Positions 10,548-22,675 are shown, counted from the first letter of the stretch. The stretch is 64,000 nucleotides of DNA from Allodiplogaster sudhausi (GCA_945643635.1 CALZFC010000006.1:2562001-2626000); one strand, 5' to 3'. Translations and numbers: made by a program. Notes: generated by a model not told the origin, from the letters alone.

Positions 10548-11888
10548 ATGTCGAGGAACGGAAAGAAGAAGAGTGGAGGAAGAAGAAAAGGAAGACCAAT
10601 GGAAGTCTTGACAGCGATTTCGGAAGAAGGAGACTATTTGGTGAAGAGCGAGATCAAGGAAAAGATGATCAAAGAGGATCGGAGAAATGAGAAACCGACC
10701 GAATGCGATGGTGCGGTGATTGAGAAAATGGAAGAAGAAATGTGGATGATGAAATCCAAAGCCGAGGAAATGAGATATGAAGTGGTCGAGCGGACCGAAT
10801 TGCTGGAGACAATGGCAGAAGATGAAATGTATACAAGGAAAGATACCTTGCTCGGTGCAAAGTATGATCTTATTGAATATGGAAGAATGCTCGAGGACAA
10901 CCAGTCGCTCATGAATGGCATGATGAAAATGATCAGATCTCAAGAGGAAGAATTGATGAAGGAAAAAGAAAGGAGGCTTGTTGAAGCTGAGCAGAATAGA
11001 GAGCACAGAAGAGAGTTGATTCGATTGGAAAAGCAACAAAGCGAGATGATTGATAAAATTGAAAGAAGCATGAACATCAGCAGTGTGCCGCCGTTTAAGG
11101 ACAAGAAGAACAGCGAGAATAAGAAGAGCTGTAAAGAAGTTGGAGTCCAATCCGAGTTCCAGTCTGAGAAGAGTATCAGTGAAAGTGGCAGCGAGAATGA
11201 GAAGAGCTGTAAAGAAGTTGGAGTCCAATCCGAGTTCCAGTCTGAGAAGAGTATCAGTGAAAGTGGGAGCGAGAATGAGAAGAGCTGTAAAGAAGTTGGG
11301 GTGCAATCGGAGACCCAGTCTGAGAAGAGTACCAGTGGAAGCGGTAACTCATGTCGCAGCGGCAGGTTCAGGAAATGTGTGAAGTGTTATGAATGTGGTG
11401 GTTGTGGACACATTCAGAGTGTGTGCCCGACGAAGAGAAGAAGAGAAGACGCTGAGAGAAAGCAGCAGATGATGTGGAGAATGAAGTGCCAAGAAGAGGC
11501 TTGGAGAAGGCCTCAGATGTGGATTGAAAACAAGAAGATGACGGTCCCTGGACAGAAGAGTCAGGTGGACATTCGCAATGTTAAGAGCGTGAAGAGAGGC
11601 TCCAGTGATGAGAGTTGTGCTGGTGAAAACGCACTGAAGAAGTACGGCAGGAGCCAGAATGTGACGAGAGGTCAGAATATCAATGTGATGAATGGAGCAC
11701 GGAGTTTGCTGCAGAAGTGGTATTCTTTCGAAGAGAAGGCCAGTTGGGCTAAGAATGCCAAGGATTCCGAGTTCTGGCCACGGGGCATGCGGTCGAGGGC
11801 GCCCGCTTCGAAAGGAGGGGGATGTAACGAAATGTATCATTTCGCACGCTTCACTCCCTATCGTCCTTTCCCTTCTTTGCATATCTAA
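10548..11888 (+). CDS. Gag-like protein with CCHC zinc knuckle
   Basis: This is a nucleocapsid/capsid-type structural protein of the LTR element. The first ATG is at 10548; the frame is open back to a GTG at 10503 but GTG is an unlikely start here. It gives 446 residues, highly charged and rich in Met, Glu and Lys. Residues about 1-190 look helical or coiled-coil. Residues about 193-266 are three tandem 26-residue repeats (KSCKEVGVQSEFQSEKS..., 78-bp DNA period from 11124). A CX2CX4HX4C zinc knuckle (CYECGGCGHIQSVC) lies at about 280-293, followed by a basic tail. The last 21 codons are encoded by the 3' LTR, because the frame runs through the polypurine tract and stops 66 nt inside U3. No protease or reverse-transcriptase motif is present. 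The knuckle and position support Gag; the family is not determined. Confidence 0.88.
   Translation: MSRNGKKKSGGRRKGRPMEVLTAISEEGDYLVKSEIKEKMIKEDRRNEKPTECDGAVIEKMEEEMWMMKSKAEEMRYEVVERTELLETMAEDEMYTRKDTLLGAKYDLIEYGRMLEDNQSLMNGMMKMIRSQEEELMKEKERRLVEAEQNREHRRELIRLEKQQSEMIDKIERSMNISSVPPFKDKKNSENKKSCKEVGVQSEFQSEKSISESGSENEKSCKEVGVQSEFQSEKSISESGSENEKSCKEVGVQSETQSEKSTSGSGNSCRSGRFRKCVKCYECGGCGHIQSVCPTKRRREDAERKQQMMWRMKCQEEAWRRPQMWIENKKMTVPGQKSQVDIRNVKSVKRGSSDESCAGENALKKYGRSQNVTRGQNINVMNGARSLLQKWYSFEEKASWAKNAKDSEFWPRGMRSRAPASKGGGCNEMYHFARFTPYRPFPSLHI
11811..11822 (+). promoter_or_regulatory. Polypurine tract
   Basis: AAAGGAGGGGGA ends exactly at the 3' LTR start and would prime plus-strand DNA synthesis. 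It is also translated as part of the Gag C-terminus. Confidence 0.85.
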
Positions 11889-12121
11889 GTGCAACTACCC
11901 ATTGCCTTTCTGACTTCCATCCATTCTTAGGCAGTGTCCCTTCCTTGGCTCTTCGTGAGCGGCATTCTCCCCTCGGTGGCTCTTCGTGAGCGGTTCCTTC
12001 CTCTTGTTGGCCTGGTGTTGGCCGGATACCGAAGATAAACCTCTGAAAACCAATCCCTCCCCTCGTCTTCTACATCGAAAGGCAGTGCAGTGAACTACAA
12101 TAACAGCGTCTTGTTATTACA
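11823..12121 (+). repeat. 3' LTR
   Basis: It is 299 bp, starting TGTAACG and ending TTATTACA, followed by the right target duplication catg (12122-12125). Its U3 supplies the Gag stop codon. Confidence 0.95.
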
Positions 12122-14099
12122 CATGGTTCTAATAGAGGGAGGGGCACTAATTGAGAAAGTATAAATCCTGATTTTTTTTTAATTTATCTCTTTTTCCCCT
12201 TCTCAAAACAAAATTTCACTAAAATAATTTTTCTTGACTTCAATGTGTTCATCAACTGGAAAAGATACATGCATTTTTCTTTATATGGCCAAGAAAAGGC
12301 ACCATTGACCGATCAACTGGCCTATGACATCTAACCAATATCTTTAAGATATGTGGCAGTAAACCATATACTATAATTTACAAGGAATTTTTGTTAACAT
12401 TACGAGGTAAATTTTTGTAATTGAAATGAAAAAATACTAATTTGCCTCTCAAGGTCGCGCCCAATGCGACCACTACGAGTGCACCTACGTTGACAAGTGG
12501 GTGTTCGTGTTTCTCATCATCGATCCCCGCTTTAGTTCGTAAGATTGTATGTTTACTTGTTTTATTTTATTATTTTTAAGACAGCTTGTCGTTATCCATC
12601 GAGGACGGTCTGCCCTGGGGACAAGTACGCGATAAAATATCTTCTCAATAAAAGTTGCAGCTGTAATGTGTGACGCTAAAAGTTACTATTATATAAATTC
12701 TTTGTTTGAACGATTGTCACTTCGCTTAGCAATAATTGGTTCTGTTTCTTTGAACTTGGTGCTCCCGGTGGCCTGTGCTGCATTCTTTTAGATTCGTGGT
12801 CAGCGAGCGACAGGCAGCAAGTGAGCACACAAATACTCTCATCTCAGTGAACTGAAAGTCCTCTCTCTAATTCTCTCTCCTTCTGCCCATCTCTCTTCTA
12901 TTCTCACTTCGATCAGGAACTCATTGAGATCTAATAAATATCTTTGAGAGATATTGCAGTAAACCATCAGGGCAATGGATATTTATTATTAATGTAAGAT
13001 CCGGTTATTTGCACATGAATTATTTTGATTCTTCTTTAAAGTTATAGACATTTTAAATCATTTTCTCCGTTAATCAAGGCATTAATGAATTGACGAGGAG
13101 ACGAGGGATCCAAGAGGGGAGGGAATTCGACAATTGCCTTAATTTGACGAAATGGAGGCAGACATTGGGATTCTCCTAGACATCTCTTCAGATGCAGCGT
13201 CGAAGATGAACGAGAAAGGCGAAAGAAAAGGAGTACGAATAAATAATGTTATAAATTTATCTCAAGACTTTCTCACTCACTCTCTCCCTCTCAAGTTGAC
13301 TTTTAACCTGCTTATCTCTTTTCGTCAGTCAACTCTTTTCGATTGGATATATCTCCTCCAATTGGCGAGTGCGAGTTAGGCAAGCGCCCCACTTCTATGT
13401 TAGATCGAAAGTACATCGAAAACAGTTGTAGCCGCGACTCTCAAAACTACATGCGTTCTCGCCCTATATCAGGTACAATAGCGGCAATTCACGTTTTCTC
13501 TCTCTCTCTCTCTAGTTTTTGGCTCCTTTAAAAGATTCATGAAAGTTGCAGAAATTTATCGTGTCATCCGTAATGCACGTAAATTTGTGAGTGTGACTCC
13601 CGACTTCTTAGATAGATCGAAAGAGTGCACAAATCCCTCCTCCAATCAATTGACAACTCCATCTCCTTCAACGATCTCCTCTTCCATGACTTTCTGGTCT
13701 TGGTTTTTTTTTAGTTTCTCTCTTTTTCCTTTCCCAAGACAAAATTTTGTCAGTATTTTTTTCTTGACTTTAATGCGTCTATCAATTGAGGAATATTTCT
13801 TTTTTTTAAATTATTTTGACGATAAAAACCGCTACGATCAATTCTTCATTACATCAAACCAATATCTTTGAGAGATGTGGCAGTAAACCGGCGTGGCCAT
13901 GGATATTCATTATACATATCCATTGCCTCGCTGGTTTTTTTCTTTACATATATTTATATATATATTACGCTTTGCTTTATGTTATCCTCTCTTACTTTAC
14001 TATCATTTACAGAGATTTTTCTCTATTTTTAAATGTATCAACACATTAGTATTAAATCTCTGTAATTATATATTAACAAATACATTTAAAAAATTTTGA

Positions 14100-14163
14100 C
14101 TGTATATATATATTTATATTTAGGTCTTCAGTCAAAATATATATATATATATATATATATATC
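14100..14163. repeat. AT-rich microsatellite
   Basis: (TA)n runs at about 14103-14117 and 14140-14162. The flanking 14.2-15.2 kb holds only decayed repeat modules. Confidence 0.9.
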
Positions 14164-15279
14164 ACATATCTAGTATATTTCACCTCAAGGCCGCGCCCAT
14201 CCAACTTATGTCCATTCTGCTGACCTGAAAGAGAATGCAAGTCAATACAAGGCACTTTGAAAACAACTTTCGAAAAAGATTTAAAACTGCCTCTATAAAA
14301 TATACATAAATTAGATACGTCAAGTGACATAACTTTAAATTTAAAGCGCAACCTAATACAGTATTTGATGGTGAAGGTCAGCATATCGTAAGAGTTTCCA
14401 TCGTTGCAAAATGTCTTGTATAGGGTAAATCAGATCTGACAGTGTCTTTCACTATTTAGAATCATTCTTCATTTTCCAATTATGTACAACTGTGCATGCC
14501 GTATCAATCAATCAGTCTTACAGGGGCCAGCATTATGGGCATGAACACCGCGGAGAAACCACACGCACATCAATAGTTTTATTCGTTTGTCTTGTGTATC
14601 ACCAAATTAGTACAAACTATGAATGTGGTTACATAATCGTCAATTTTATCTTCTGTTATTAAAGGAAAAACTTATTTTCTTTTAATACAGCTCATTTTTA
14701 TTCTGTCTTCGTTTAGTACATTTTCTTTCATTGACGCAACCACACGAATATTTGTAGTTATCGATCATTTTGACAGCCGTGAATGATTTATTTCGATAGA
14801 ATCATTATAAATGCCACATGCATCGCGATCGCTGAATTCGTTGAATACGTTTAAACTTCGGAAAAACCACAAGTCTTGATCCTTTGTCACCACCACGTAT
14901 GATAGCTTACAAACGATGAATTTGTCAATCTAATCATGAACCGTTCAGGAAGTAACTTATCTCTTCTGTAATGAATCGTCTTTAAACGCAAACGTCGTTC
15001 GCCTATCTATCGATAATTCTCCCAGCCAGAAATTATTTATTCGTATAACATCCATTGAAACCAGATGAATATTAGCGTGCTATTATTGTAAAACTCAAGA
15101 GTCAAACTAAACGAAAATTCTTTTATGAAATTGCCAGTTGAATCATTTAGCAATAATTGATTTCTGTCTCCTTGAATTGGGCGCTTCCGGTGGCCTTGTG
15201 TTCTTTGGGATTTCTGTTCAACGTTGGCCAATGGCAACAAAATAGACGGCTATTCTCCGCTGCGTGAATTGAATGTACA

Positions 15280-15281
<2 letters not shown>

Positions 15282-15325
<44 letters not shown>

Positions 15326-15340
15326 TTCTCTCTCTCTAGT
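15282..15340 (+). repeat. (CT)n microsatellite
   Basis: About 58 bp, mostly pure CT, inside an R2 unit. Confidence 0.95.
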
Positions 15341-16444
15341 TTACTCCCAATCTGCCAATATCTCTTCGCCAATCAACTATCTTCGATTGGAAACATCTCC
15401 TCCAATCAGTAAGTGTGACTCAGGCCGCCCCAAATTCTAAGGTTGATCGAAAGACCTCCGCGAATCCCTCCTCCACATGGTCAACTCCCTCTCCGCCGAC
15501 GGTCTCGTATGCCATTGACTCATTCGGCGATTGTTGGCTTATTTATTTATCTTCAGAATTTTTCTTTTACTGCTCAAAACAAAATGCTGACAATTAAAAA
15601 AATTGTTATGTTTACAGTGCTATGTTCACCACTCAGAAAAAAATTATATCTCAATTATTTTTATATACTTCTACAATAAATGCTTATTAGGGTATTGCAA
15701 TCTGAGGTGCGATCGCATCGTTTATCCACCGATAGTTAAGCAATATCTGGTGCAGTAAACCAGGGGGCTTATAGATATTTATATTATGCTTCGCTTAGAG
15801 TTATGAAATCTATACTTTACTATCATTTACTCTTTAAATTTTTTATCATCTCTAAATTTTTAAACATCCGATAATTGTTAGTAGTTAATACTTGTTAAGA
15901 AAATGTATATAAAAAAACAACTTTTATTTCAAAAGTATCTTTAAATTTATAAGCATAACGAATAAAAACGTAAAAAATATTTGTAATTTAAAATGAACGT
16001 TACTAATTTTAATTCTTAAGGCCGCGCCCACTGCGACCACTCCGAGTGTGTTTAAGTTGACAAATGCAACGGTGACGTCTGCCAAAAGTATGATCATCGA
16101 TGCGCGCTTCATTACGTATTTATTATGTATATATTTACTTTGTTTTATTTGTTGCATAGTACAACCTGATCGATCATTTCACCAGCCGGAAATGATTTAT
16201 TCGTATAATATCCGAAGAAACCACATGAGTATTAGCGTGCTTTCTATTTAGAACTGAAGTGTCTAATTAAACGGAAACATTTGCAGCAAATGACTTATAT
16301 CAAATCATTTTTTAATGATATCATCGAATAGCAACAAATGTTTTCTGTTTCCTTTTACTCGGTTGCCTTTGCTGTGTTCTTTTAAATTGTGATGTGATCA
16401 GCCGTGATACTAAGGCATCAAAAGAGATGTGAGTGAATTCATGT

Positions 16445-16602
16445 TTGTCGCTTGCGAATGATTGGTGTAGGAAAAATCTTCATGTCAATGAGATAAGCGG
16501 ACGCTCACAATCAGTTGTCATATTTATTTTTGACAAACTGAGAGTGACGACATGAATAGAGAGAGAGAGAGAGTGGGAGAGGAAGAGCGAAAAAGGGGAA
16601 TT

Positions 16603-16642
<40 letters not shown>

Positions 16643-16723
16643 AGAGGAAGAGCGAAAAAGGGGAATTTGAGAGAGAGAGAGAGAGAGAGAGAGTGGGAGA
16701 GGAAGAGCGAAAAAGGGGAATTC

Positions 16724-16754
<31 letters not shown>

Positions 16755-17005
16755 GAGATAAAATGGTATACATATATTTATGTACTTAAAATAAATAACA
16801 GGGAGACAAATATAATTGATCAATTTGACAAAACGTTTACATTTTGCAAGAAGTTCTTCAAAAATGAGGCAGGTGGTTTGCGAGCGGCAAAATAGTATTT
16901 TTAGAAAACCTATTTCAAAGATGAATTATGAGATACATTGTTCTGTGCAATAGCAAATGTTTATACATATGTATGAGATACATAGCACGCTCCTTTTTCT
17001 TCCCA

Positions 17006-17050
<45 letters not shown>

Positions 17051-17070
17051 ATCGCTCGCTAGCTAATGCT
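16445..17070 (+). repeat. Segmental duplication S1, copy 1
   Basis: Non-repetitive stretches such as gaaaaatcttcatg, gataagcggacgctcac, acaaaacgtttacat and gataGCACGctcc are shared with 38480-39030, collinear and in the same orientation. A shorter relative is at 37735-38060. The duplicated block includes a GA array, a unique middle part and a CT array ending in a ctaatgctaagagtag-like string. Confidence 0.9.
16558..16755 (+). repeat. Higher-order GA repeat
   Basis: (GA)n arrays separate three copies of a unit reading gtgggagaggaagagcg then aaaaaggggaattcgag, starting near 16575, 16639 and 16693. Reading frames through it are Ser/Leu or Arg/Glu repeats. Confidence 0.9.
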
Positions 17071-17076
17071 AAGAAT

Positions 17077-17127
<51 letters not shown>

Positions 17128-17262
17128 GAGAGAGCTGGAAGAAGCAGGGAGAATTCTCCGAATCGTTATATGTATATAGAGAGAGAAAGAAAGAAGGATA
17201 GAGGGAGAGAGAGAAAGAAAGATAGAGATCGAGGGAGAAAGAGAGCTAGAGAGGACAAGAGC
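17007..17262 (+). repeat. Adjacent CT and GA arrays
   Basis: (CT)n at 17007-17048 is followed after about 30 bp by (GA)n at 17080-17135 and an imperfect GA tract to 17262. The opposed arrays could form a long imperfect hairpin. Confidence 0.9.
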
Positions 17263-17914
17263 TTTCCATGAAGATTGTATGAAGATTTAAAAAGTTAAAA
17301 ATGTCTAAGAACTTATTTTTTCAGAGACCGGCGTGGAACAGAAGCGCTATGATAAATGAGCTACGGTTTCGTATAAAACGCTTGGTAATCAGGAAATGTA
17401 ATACGCTGCGAAGTTGATGTTGGGCCATATCTGTGCCCCTCACACAACTGGAAGGGTGGCGGAGGTTTGGCTCAGTGCAAGATTTCTAGTGATTACTTAT
17501 TTTAAAATGATACGTTGCAAATACTTTAAAACAGTTACCATAATACCATAACCACAGATTTTTTATAGATTAAGTTTTCATTTGCCTTGCGAAAAAATAT
17601 CCTGAAGAGTAATATTTTCTCCGGCGGTTTAGCGTTGCATCATTCCTCTATAAGCTCTCTCCAATTGGCATTGGTGATCATCTCGATCCGAGACGTACAT
17701 AGATACATATACGAACATATCTCTAAAACCATACTTTGCATTACATATAAACCGTCGTTTGCTCACTTCTTCTTTACATCGTTCGAAAATAGTACGTGCA
17801 TAGGTACATATGTAGACGATTTCATAAATATATATCCGACTCATGCTTCTGAAAACACCTTTTAGAAAAAGCTTCTCAATGGCACGGTGCGAGGCTGCAA
17901 TGTTTGTATCGTGA

Positions 17915-18275
17915 AGTTATAAATAAATGAACATTCATAACCCTCAATTTTTGTTTGTTATTCAGCGTGCTTCGGTCAAAAATTTATTCTTGTTCTAGCA
18001 GGTGATTTTCAACTGCTTACTTTGTAATAAATACATTCATGTCATTTCTCGGATGTTGGCCAAATAACAGTGAACATACGAAAAAAGATTGCTATAAATG
18101 TGATCCGATTACGACTGTCGTTTGTTACGATGAGTAAACAATAAAAATGTGATTCAACAAAAAAACCAACGAATGTACGAGAATTTATTTTGTGGAGCGC
18201 ATGCATTCATTCTTCTTGTGTCCATCTTCTTCATGGCGGTCTTTCGGGTGTTCGTACGAAATGGCCAGAGTGTGA
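17915..18275 (+). repeat. Long dispersed repeat R3, copy 2
   Basis: The partner of 4425-4800, preceded by an R1 copy at 17615-17690. It retains the cgtacgaaatggccagagtg end. Confidence 0.85.
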
Positions 18276-20929
18276 GCGTTGCTGTCGAGGTTTTTTTGTT
18301 GCTGCTGGTTTTTAATTTTATGTTCTCGTCTTTTCAAGTCACTTGACCCGTTCCTTTTGCTTTTCCTTGTTTGCTCTCTCTCTCTCTCGCTCTCTCTCTC
18401 TCTTTTTTCGTGGCAATCTTTCTTCGGCAATCTCCTATCTTCGATTAGAACATCTCTTTCAAACAGCGACTGGTGACTCAGGCAGGCAGTCAACGCTCGT
18501 ACCTAAAGTCAGAACGAAAGGAAGCATCGAATCCCTCCTCCATTCAATGGGCGCTTCCATCACCAGCGACCGTCTCGCCAGACGATTGTTGGCTTTGTAG
18601 AATTTTTTGTTCTAAAAAAAAAGATTTTTTAAGCATTTTTCCTTACCATTAGCTTTAATATGTTGTTAATTCGAGACAAAATTATCAACGATATTTACTT
18701 CACGCATTTAAAAATTTCTCAAGTCCGGGGGATCGCCTGCGCACAGATCTCTAACATATATATTTGATATATGCTTCGGTAAACTAGCGGCACAATGGTT
18801 ATTAATATATTATTTTTCGCTAAAGTTGGCCGAAATTACTTTACTAGTATGTATATCCGCAGGAATTATTTGCTTCATCTTAACTTTTATACACGTTACG
18901 AATAAGTGCATATTTAGTAATTATATATTACTTCATAAATAAATAAATAAACATTTTGACTAAAGGATATCATAAAAACTTCAAATGATTATGAATACAT
19001 TCTTTATTCGTAATTTTGAATGAAAGATACTAGTTTGCCGCAAGGCTATCTTTAAATTTATAAGCATCACGAATAAATACGCAGTAAATATTTGTAATTT
19101 AAATGAACGTTACAAAATGTTCCTCTCGACGCCGCGGCCTCTCCGAGGGCGTTTCGGTCGACAAGTGCAACGGTGGAGTCGGCCAAAAATAACGTCCATC
19201 ATACTTCATTCTCGTGCTTCCTTCTGTTCCGTCTGTTGCATGGACGAGCGATTGTTTCAGCGGCGTGCGGTTCAGATACTGCTGACTACTGCGTTTTTTC
19301 TCGATTTATTGCTAGATAATTCTCACTCCTTCCTCACATGCATCATTTCTCATTTTCCACATATTTACGGCTATGCTCGATTTCAAAGGCAGGATTTATT
19401 GCGCATTCTCAAAGCAGGCAGAACATGATATGCACGAAAGCTACGTGAAAAACCACATGTACATGTCTGAATAGACTTGGTCGCAGGTCGAACGTTGTAA
19501 TAATTTATTTCCCCATAAATAATTTGATGCGAGGAAACACTTGCATGAAAAAACCCGATGCAGAAATATTAATAAGACAGATTATTGAAAAAAAGAAGAG
19601 TGGAAAGAAAATATAAGGAATGTATCAATTTCAATACCCTATATCAGGTGAAGAGGCGTCAATTCAAGATTGAGTTTACCTCCTTTAATATGTTCATCAA
19701 TCGGAAAACGTTGGTAATGACACTTCGACCATTCTTTTTAAGTTGTGCATTATAAGCTTTGAACCTAACGCCTATCGAGTACCCACTAACATAAAAAGAA
19801 ATACCAGCGGGGCAATGTATACCTATTCATTTTTAACATAGTTTATCTTACGTTTCGCTTAAAACTCTCCTATCTGAAGAAGAAGAAGAAAAAGAAACGA
19901 ATTTGCTCCTAATTGTCGCGCCCACTGCGACCGCTCCGATTGCGTCTCCGTCGACAAGTGCAACGGTGGCGTCGGCCAAAAGGACGTCTGTGCGCTTCAT
20001 GACGTCACAGACTATTATTTTTTTATCTATGTTATTTTATTTTGTTTGCCGTATATTCACTATTACAATACTACCCCGTTTTATTAACAGGCAATGATTT
20101 AAAAAAAAATGAAGCTCAAGGTATTACGTATACTCTTCATTACGTCAGAGGAGCTACTATTGACTGTTTTTTCCTCTAATTTGTCTATCAGATGTCTCTT
20201 TATTGCATTCGACTCGTTAGCGTTCTGAAAACGCATCTTATGGAATCGCATTGGAAAATATTTCACTCATTCTCATATATTTGTGCATTAAGGTAACTAT
20301 CGAGTACCGATCAGATACCCTTTGACATTTAACCAATATGTCTGAGAGATGTGGCAGTAAACCAGCGGGGCAATAGAGATTCACATTATATGACGCGATT
20401 TGCGAGAGTTTCAAAATGGCCGGGGACCCGACCAAAATTGACCGGTTTGGATTTCGTTCAAAAGTTCCTTATAGGTGTTTTCTGGTATGAGGAATCGATT
20501 GGAAGTGGTCAAGTCATCAGAAAATGTTTCTTTCGTTCGCTTTCAGGGCTTGAAATATTAGGCTGGGAGGCGAGTTGGATGCACTTCTAAGGTCACTGCG
20601 CCGCACGGTTTTGAGATATAGAAATAAAATTATGCCTTTCAATAGCCAAGATATTGATCTAAACAACGAAAAAAGAAATACTTGAAAATGTTTAATCTTC
20701 AAATTTTTATAGAAATTAACGTTTGAGAGAGCACAGAGAACTTGTTTCTCATTTTATACCAACCAAACCTATACAGCTGTATAGAGCTTGAAAAGAGCTT
20801 TCGAATGGACTATTGGGTTTAGGAAACGTAGGATGTGCTGAAGTTTCCTTTCCATTCCGAACAAACATGTCAATTTAATGAAACCATTTCTCGAATTATT
20901 GAAGCAGTGACTGCATTTGTTTACAGAAC

Positions 20930-21365
20930 GTAATAATGTGTACTTATGTATTTGTCTTTCGCCTCTTGGTATTGTTTTAAGGTCATGTTGAAGTTACCAT
21001 TAAAGTGCTTCGTTTACTTGCAATGATGCTTATGGGTGATGTACCTGAAATGTTGGGCGCGACTGCACGTCTTTTGCCAATTAGGAGAGATGATTAATTC
21101 TTCAACACTTTTCGTGATCGACCATTCTGCGTGCCAAAATAATTTACTAATACAATACCCATCGGAACCATACGTATACTAGCGTACCTTCCATTCAGAA
21201 TTTAAGAGTCAAATTAAACGGAAGTATTTACGAAACAAAAAGTCTTCATTGAATCGGTCAACAATAATTCCTTTCTGTTTCCTTGAGCTTGGTGGCTTGT
21301 GTTGTGTTCTTTGGATTTGTGGTCAGCGGTGAGGGAGGCCAAGGAATCAAAAGAGACGGCCTTCT
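20930..21365 (+). repeat. Inverted duplication S2, left copy
   Basis: About 430 bp match the reverse complement of about 45955-46400. Shared strings include cttatgggtgatgtacctga, gtcttttgccaa, cgtgatcgaccattctgcg, actagcgtac and aagagtcaaattaaacgga. The copies are 25 kb apart and inverted. The right part also resembles the R2 module at 15040-15230. The gap 20400-20930 shows nothing I recognise. Confidence 0.9.
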
Positions 21366-21539
21366 CTGCACAGTTTGAATTGAATGAATGAGAAATGAAG
21401 GATTCTCTCGTGCATCTCAGAGATGAAGAAATGGCCGTTCTGTTGCGATGCACAGTTCCTTTACTGACGTCTCATTTTTCTTCTTCCTGGTGTTCGCTCT
21501 TTTGATTGCTTTCTGTGTCTCTCTGTTTCTCTACTCTCT

Positions 21540-21760
21540 TTCTGTCTCTCTCTCTCGCTCAGCTTTTTCTCTGACCTTCTCTCGTTCCCTCTCCCTCTCT
21601 AATTCTCTCTGATTTCACGAATTCATTTCTCATCATTGACTGGTGACAGTTATGTATGTTTTGGCGTCGCTCGAAGATCCTTCAATCGGCTGAAGTTGTG
21701 GGCAATTAAAGAGAGAGAGAGAGAGCGAAAGAGGGAGAGAGCGAGAGAAAAAGTGTAAGA

Positions 21761-21794
<34 letters not shown>

Positions 21795-22069
21795 AAATGC
21801 GACAGAGAGAAGTAAAGAGCAAAAAACAAAGAAATTGTAAGAGAGGGAGAGAAATAGAGAAAGACAGAGAAAGGGGTGAAGACCAGAGAATTATAGTAGA
21901 ATTTCTTTGACCTTCATTTTCCGGTGCAATTCATTTTCGTCTTAGTCCTTGGCAGAACGGGCAGGTCAGTGAAGGAACTTCAGGAAAGACAAAGAGAGAG
22001 AAAGAGATTATGAGAGAAAGATGAGGGAGAGAGGGAGGGAGACAGAGAAACAGAGAGACAAAGAGAGAC

Positions 22070-22103
<34 letters not shown>

Positions 22104-22297
22104 TGAAAGCATCTTTGAGGCGTTCTTCCCTAAATGCACATGCAAAGGAAGAGGAATGGAGGAAGCGGCCGGGGAATTGGGTAAGGGCTGAAGGGCAGCC
22201 CCGTGAGGGCATTGGGTTGTTAGGGAAGAGAGAAAGAGAGAGAAAGAGAGGGAAAGAGTGAAAGAGAGAGAGAGAGAAGAAAGAGAGAGAGAGTGAA

Positions 22298-22335
<38 letters not shown>

Positions 22336-22454
22336 TAATTAGTCATTAGATTGTCTCGTCTTACTGTTGAACGGAACATTGTGCGCACAAACTGAGAAGG
22401 ATATTATCAGTGAGAAGGTGAAGCTTGGAAAAAAGAGAGTAAGAGAAAGAGAGC

Positions 22455-22489
<35 letters not shown>

Positions 22490-22500
22490 CGAAGAAGAGA
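21540..22500 (+). repeat. GA-rich block
   Basis: A CT tract at 21540-21605, then GA arrays at 21710-21870, 21990-22110, 22225-22335 and 22440-22495. The sequence between arrays is unique (e.g. 22110-22225) and shows no convincing exon. Confidence 0.9.
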
Positions 22501-22675
22501 AATGGGAAGACAAAGTCGGAGAGGAATGATGGAAGTGAAAATAAATTAGTCCACTGTGCAAGCTTGTCCAAAAGTTCGAGCGTCCATGATAGGTTTTGTA
22601 AATACTTTTCGGTTAAGAATAGTTCTCCATTACTGCTGCCGTCGTCTGTTTATCAGTGTGGCTCTTTTTCTCACC

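Larger units (their letters stand above)
9516..12121 (+). mobile_element. Non-autonomous gag-only LTR retrotransposon (TR-GAG type)
   Basis: This 2,606-bp element has two near-identical LTRs (300 and 299 bp), TG...CA ends, a 4-bp target duplication (catg), a TGG-initial primer-binding position directly after the 5' LTR, a 12-nt polypurine tract directly before the 3' LTR, and one long ORF with a CCHC zinc knuckle. The 2,007-bp internal region has no protease, reverse transcriptase, RNase H or integrase ORF, so mobilisation would need another element's enzymes. The LTRs differ by one indel and one substitution, implying recent insertion. Structurally it matches terminal-repeat retrotransposons with a GAG domain, described mainly in plants. 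I cannot assign it to Gypsy, BEL or Copia. Confidence 0.93.
12330..20400 (+). repeat. Cluster of degenerate R2-family units
   Basis: Several modules recur in the same order. They are the R2 core (see 9420-9480); a block reading aaggccgcgcccactgcgacc, then tccgagtgcgtt and gacaagtgcaacggtgg (about 6050, 12455, 14190, 16018, 19120, 19912); a tcgtataatatcc...attagcgtgc block (15040, 16200, 21150); a gcaataattg...ctgtttccttga block (12730, 15150, 16330, 21265); and a gatcgaaag...gaatccctcctcc block (6450, 13600, 15445, 18515). Modules are diverged and interrupted by CT arrays. The GC-rich block can be read on the minus strand as a hydrophobic stretch (VNALGVVAVGAAL), and it is conceivable, not shown, that it is a relic of an upstream MFSD11 exon. 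I support no functional gene across 12.1-21.4 kb. Confidence 0.7.

Noticed and set aside
10533..11306. 257-codon minus-strand frame opposite gag
   Set aside because: A shadow frame of the purine-biased gag ORF; Phe/His/Leu-rich with no motif.
17007..17135. CRISPR-like or satellite array
   Set aside because: Simple CT and GA dinucleotide repeats without constant repeats and unique spacers. No CRISPR array is present in the window.
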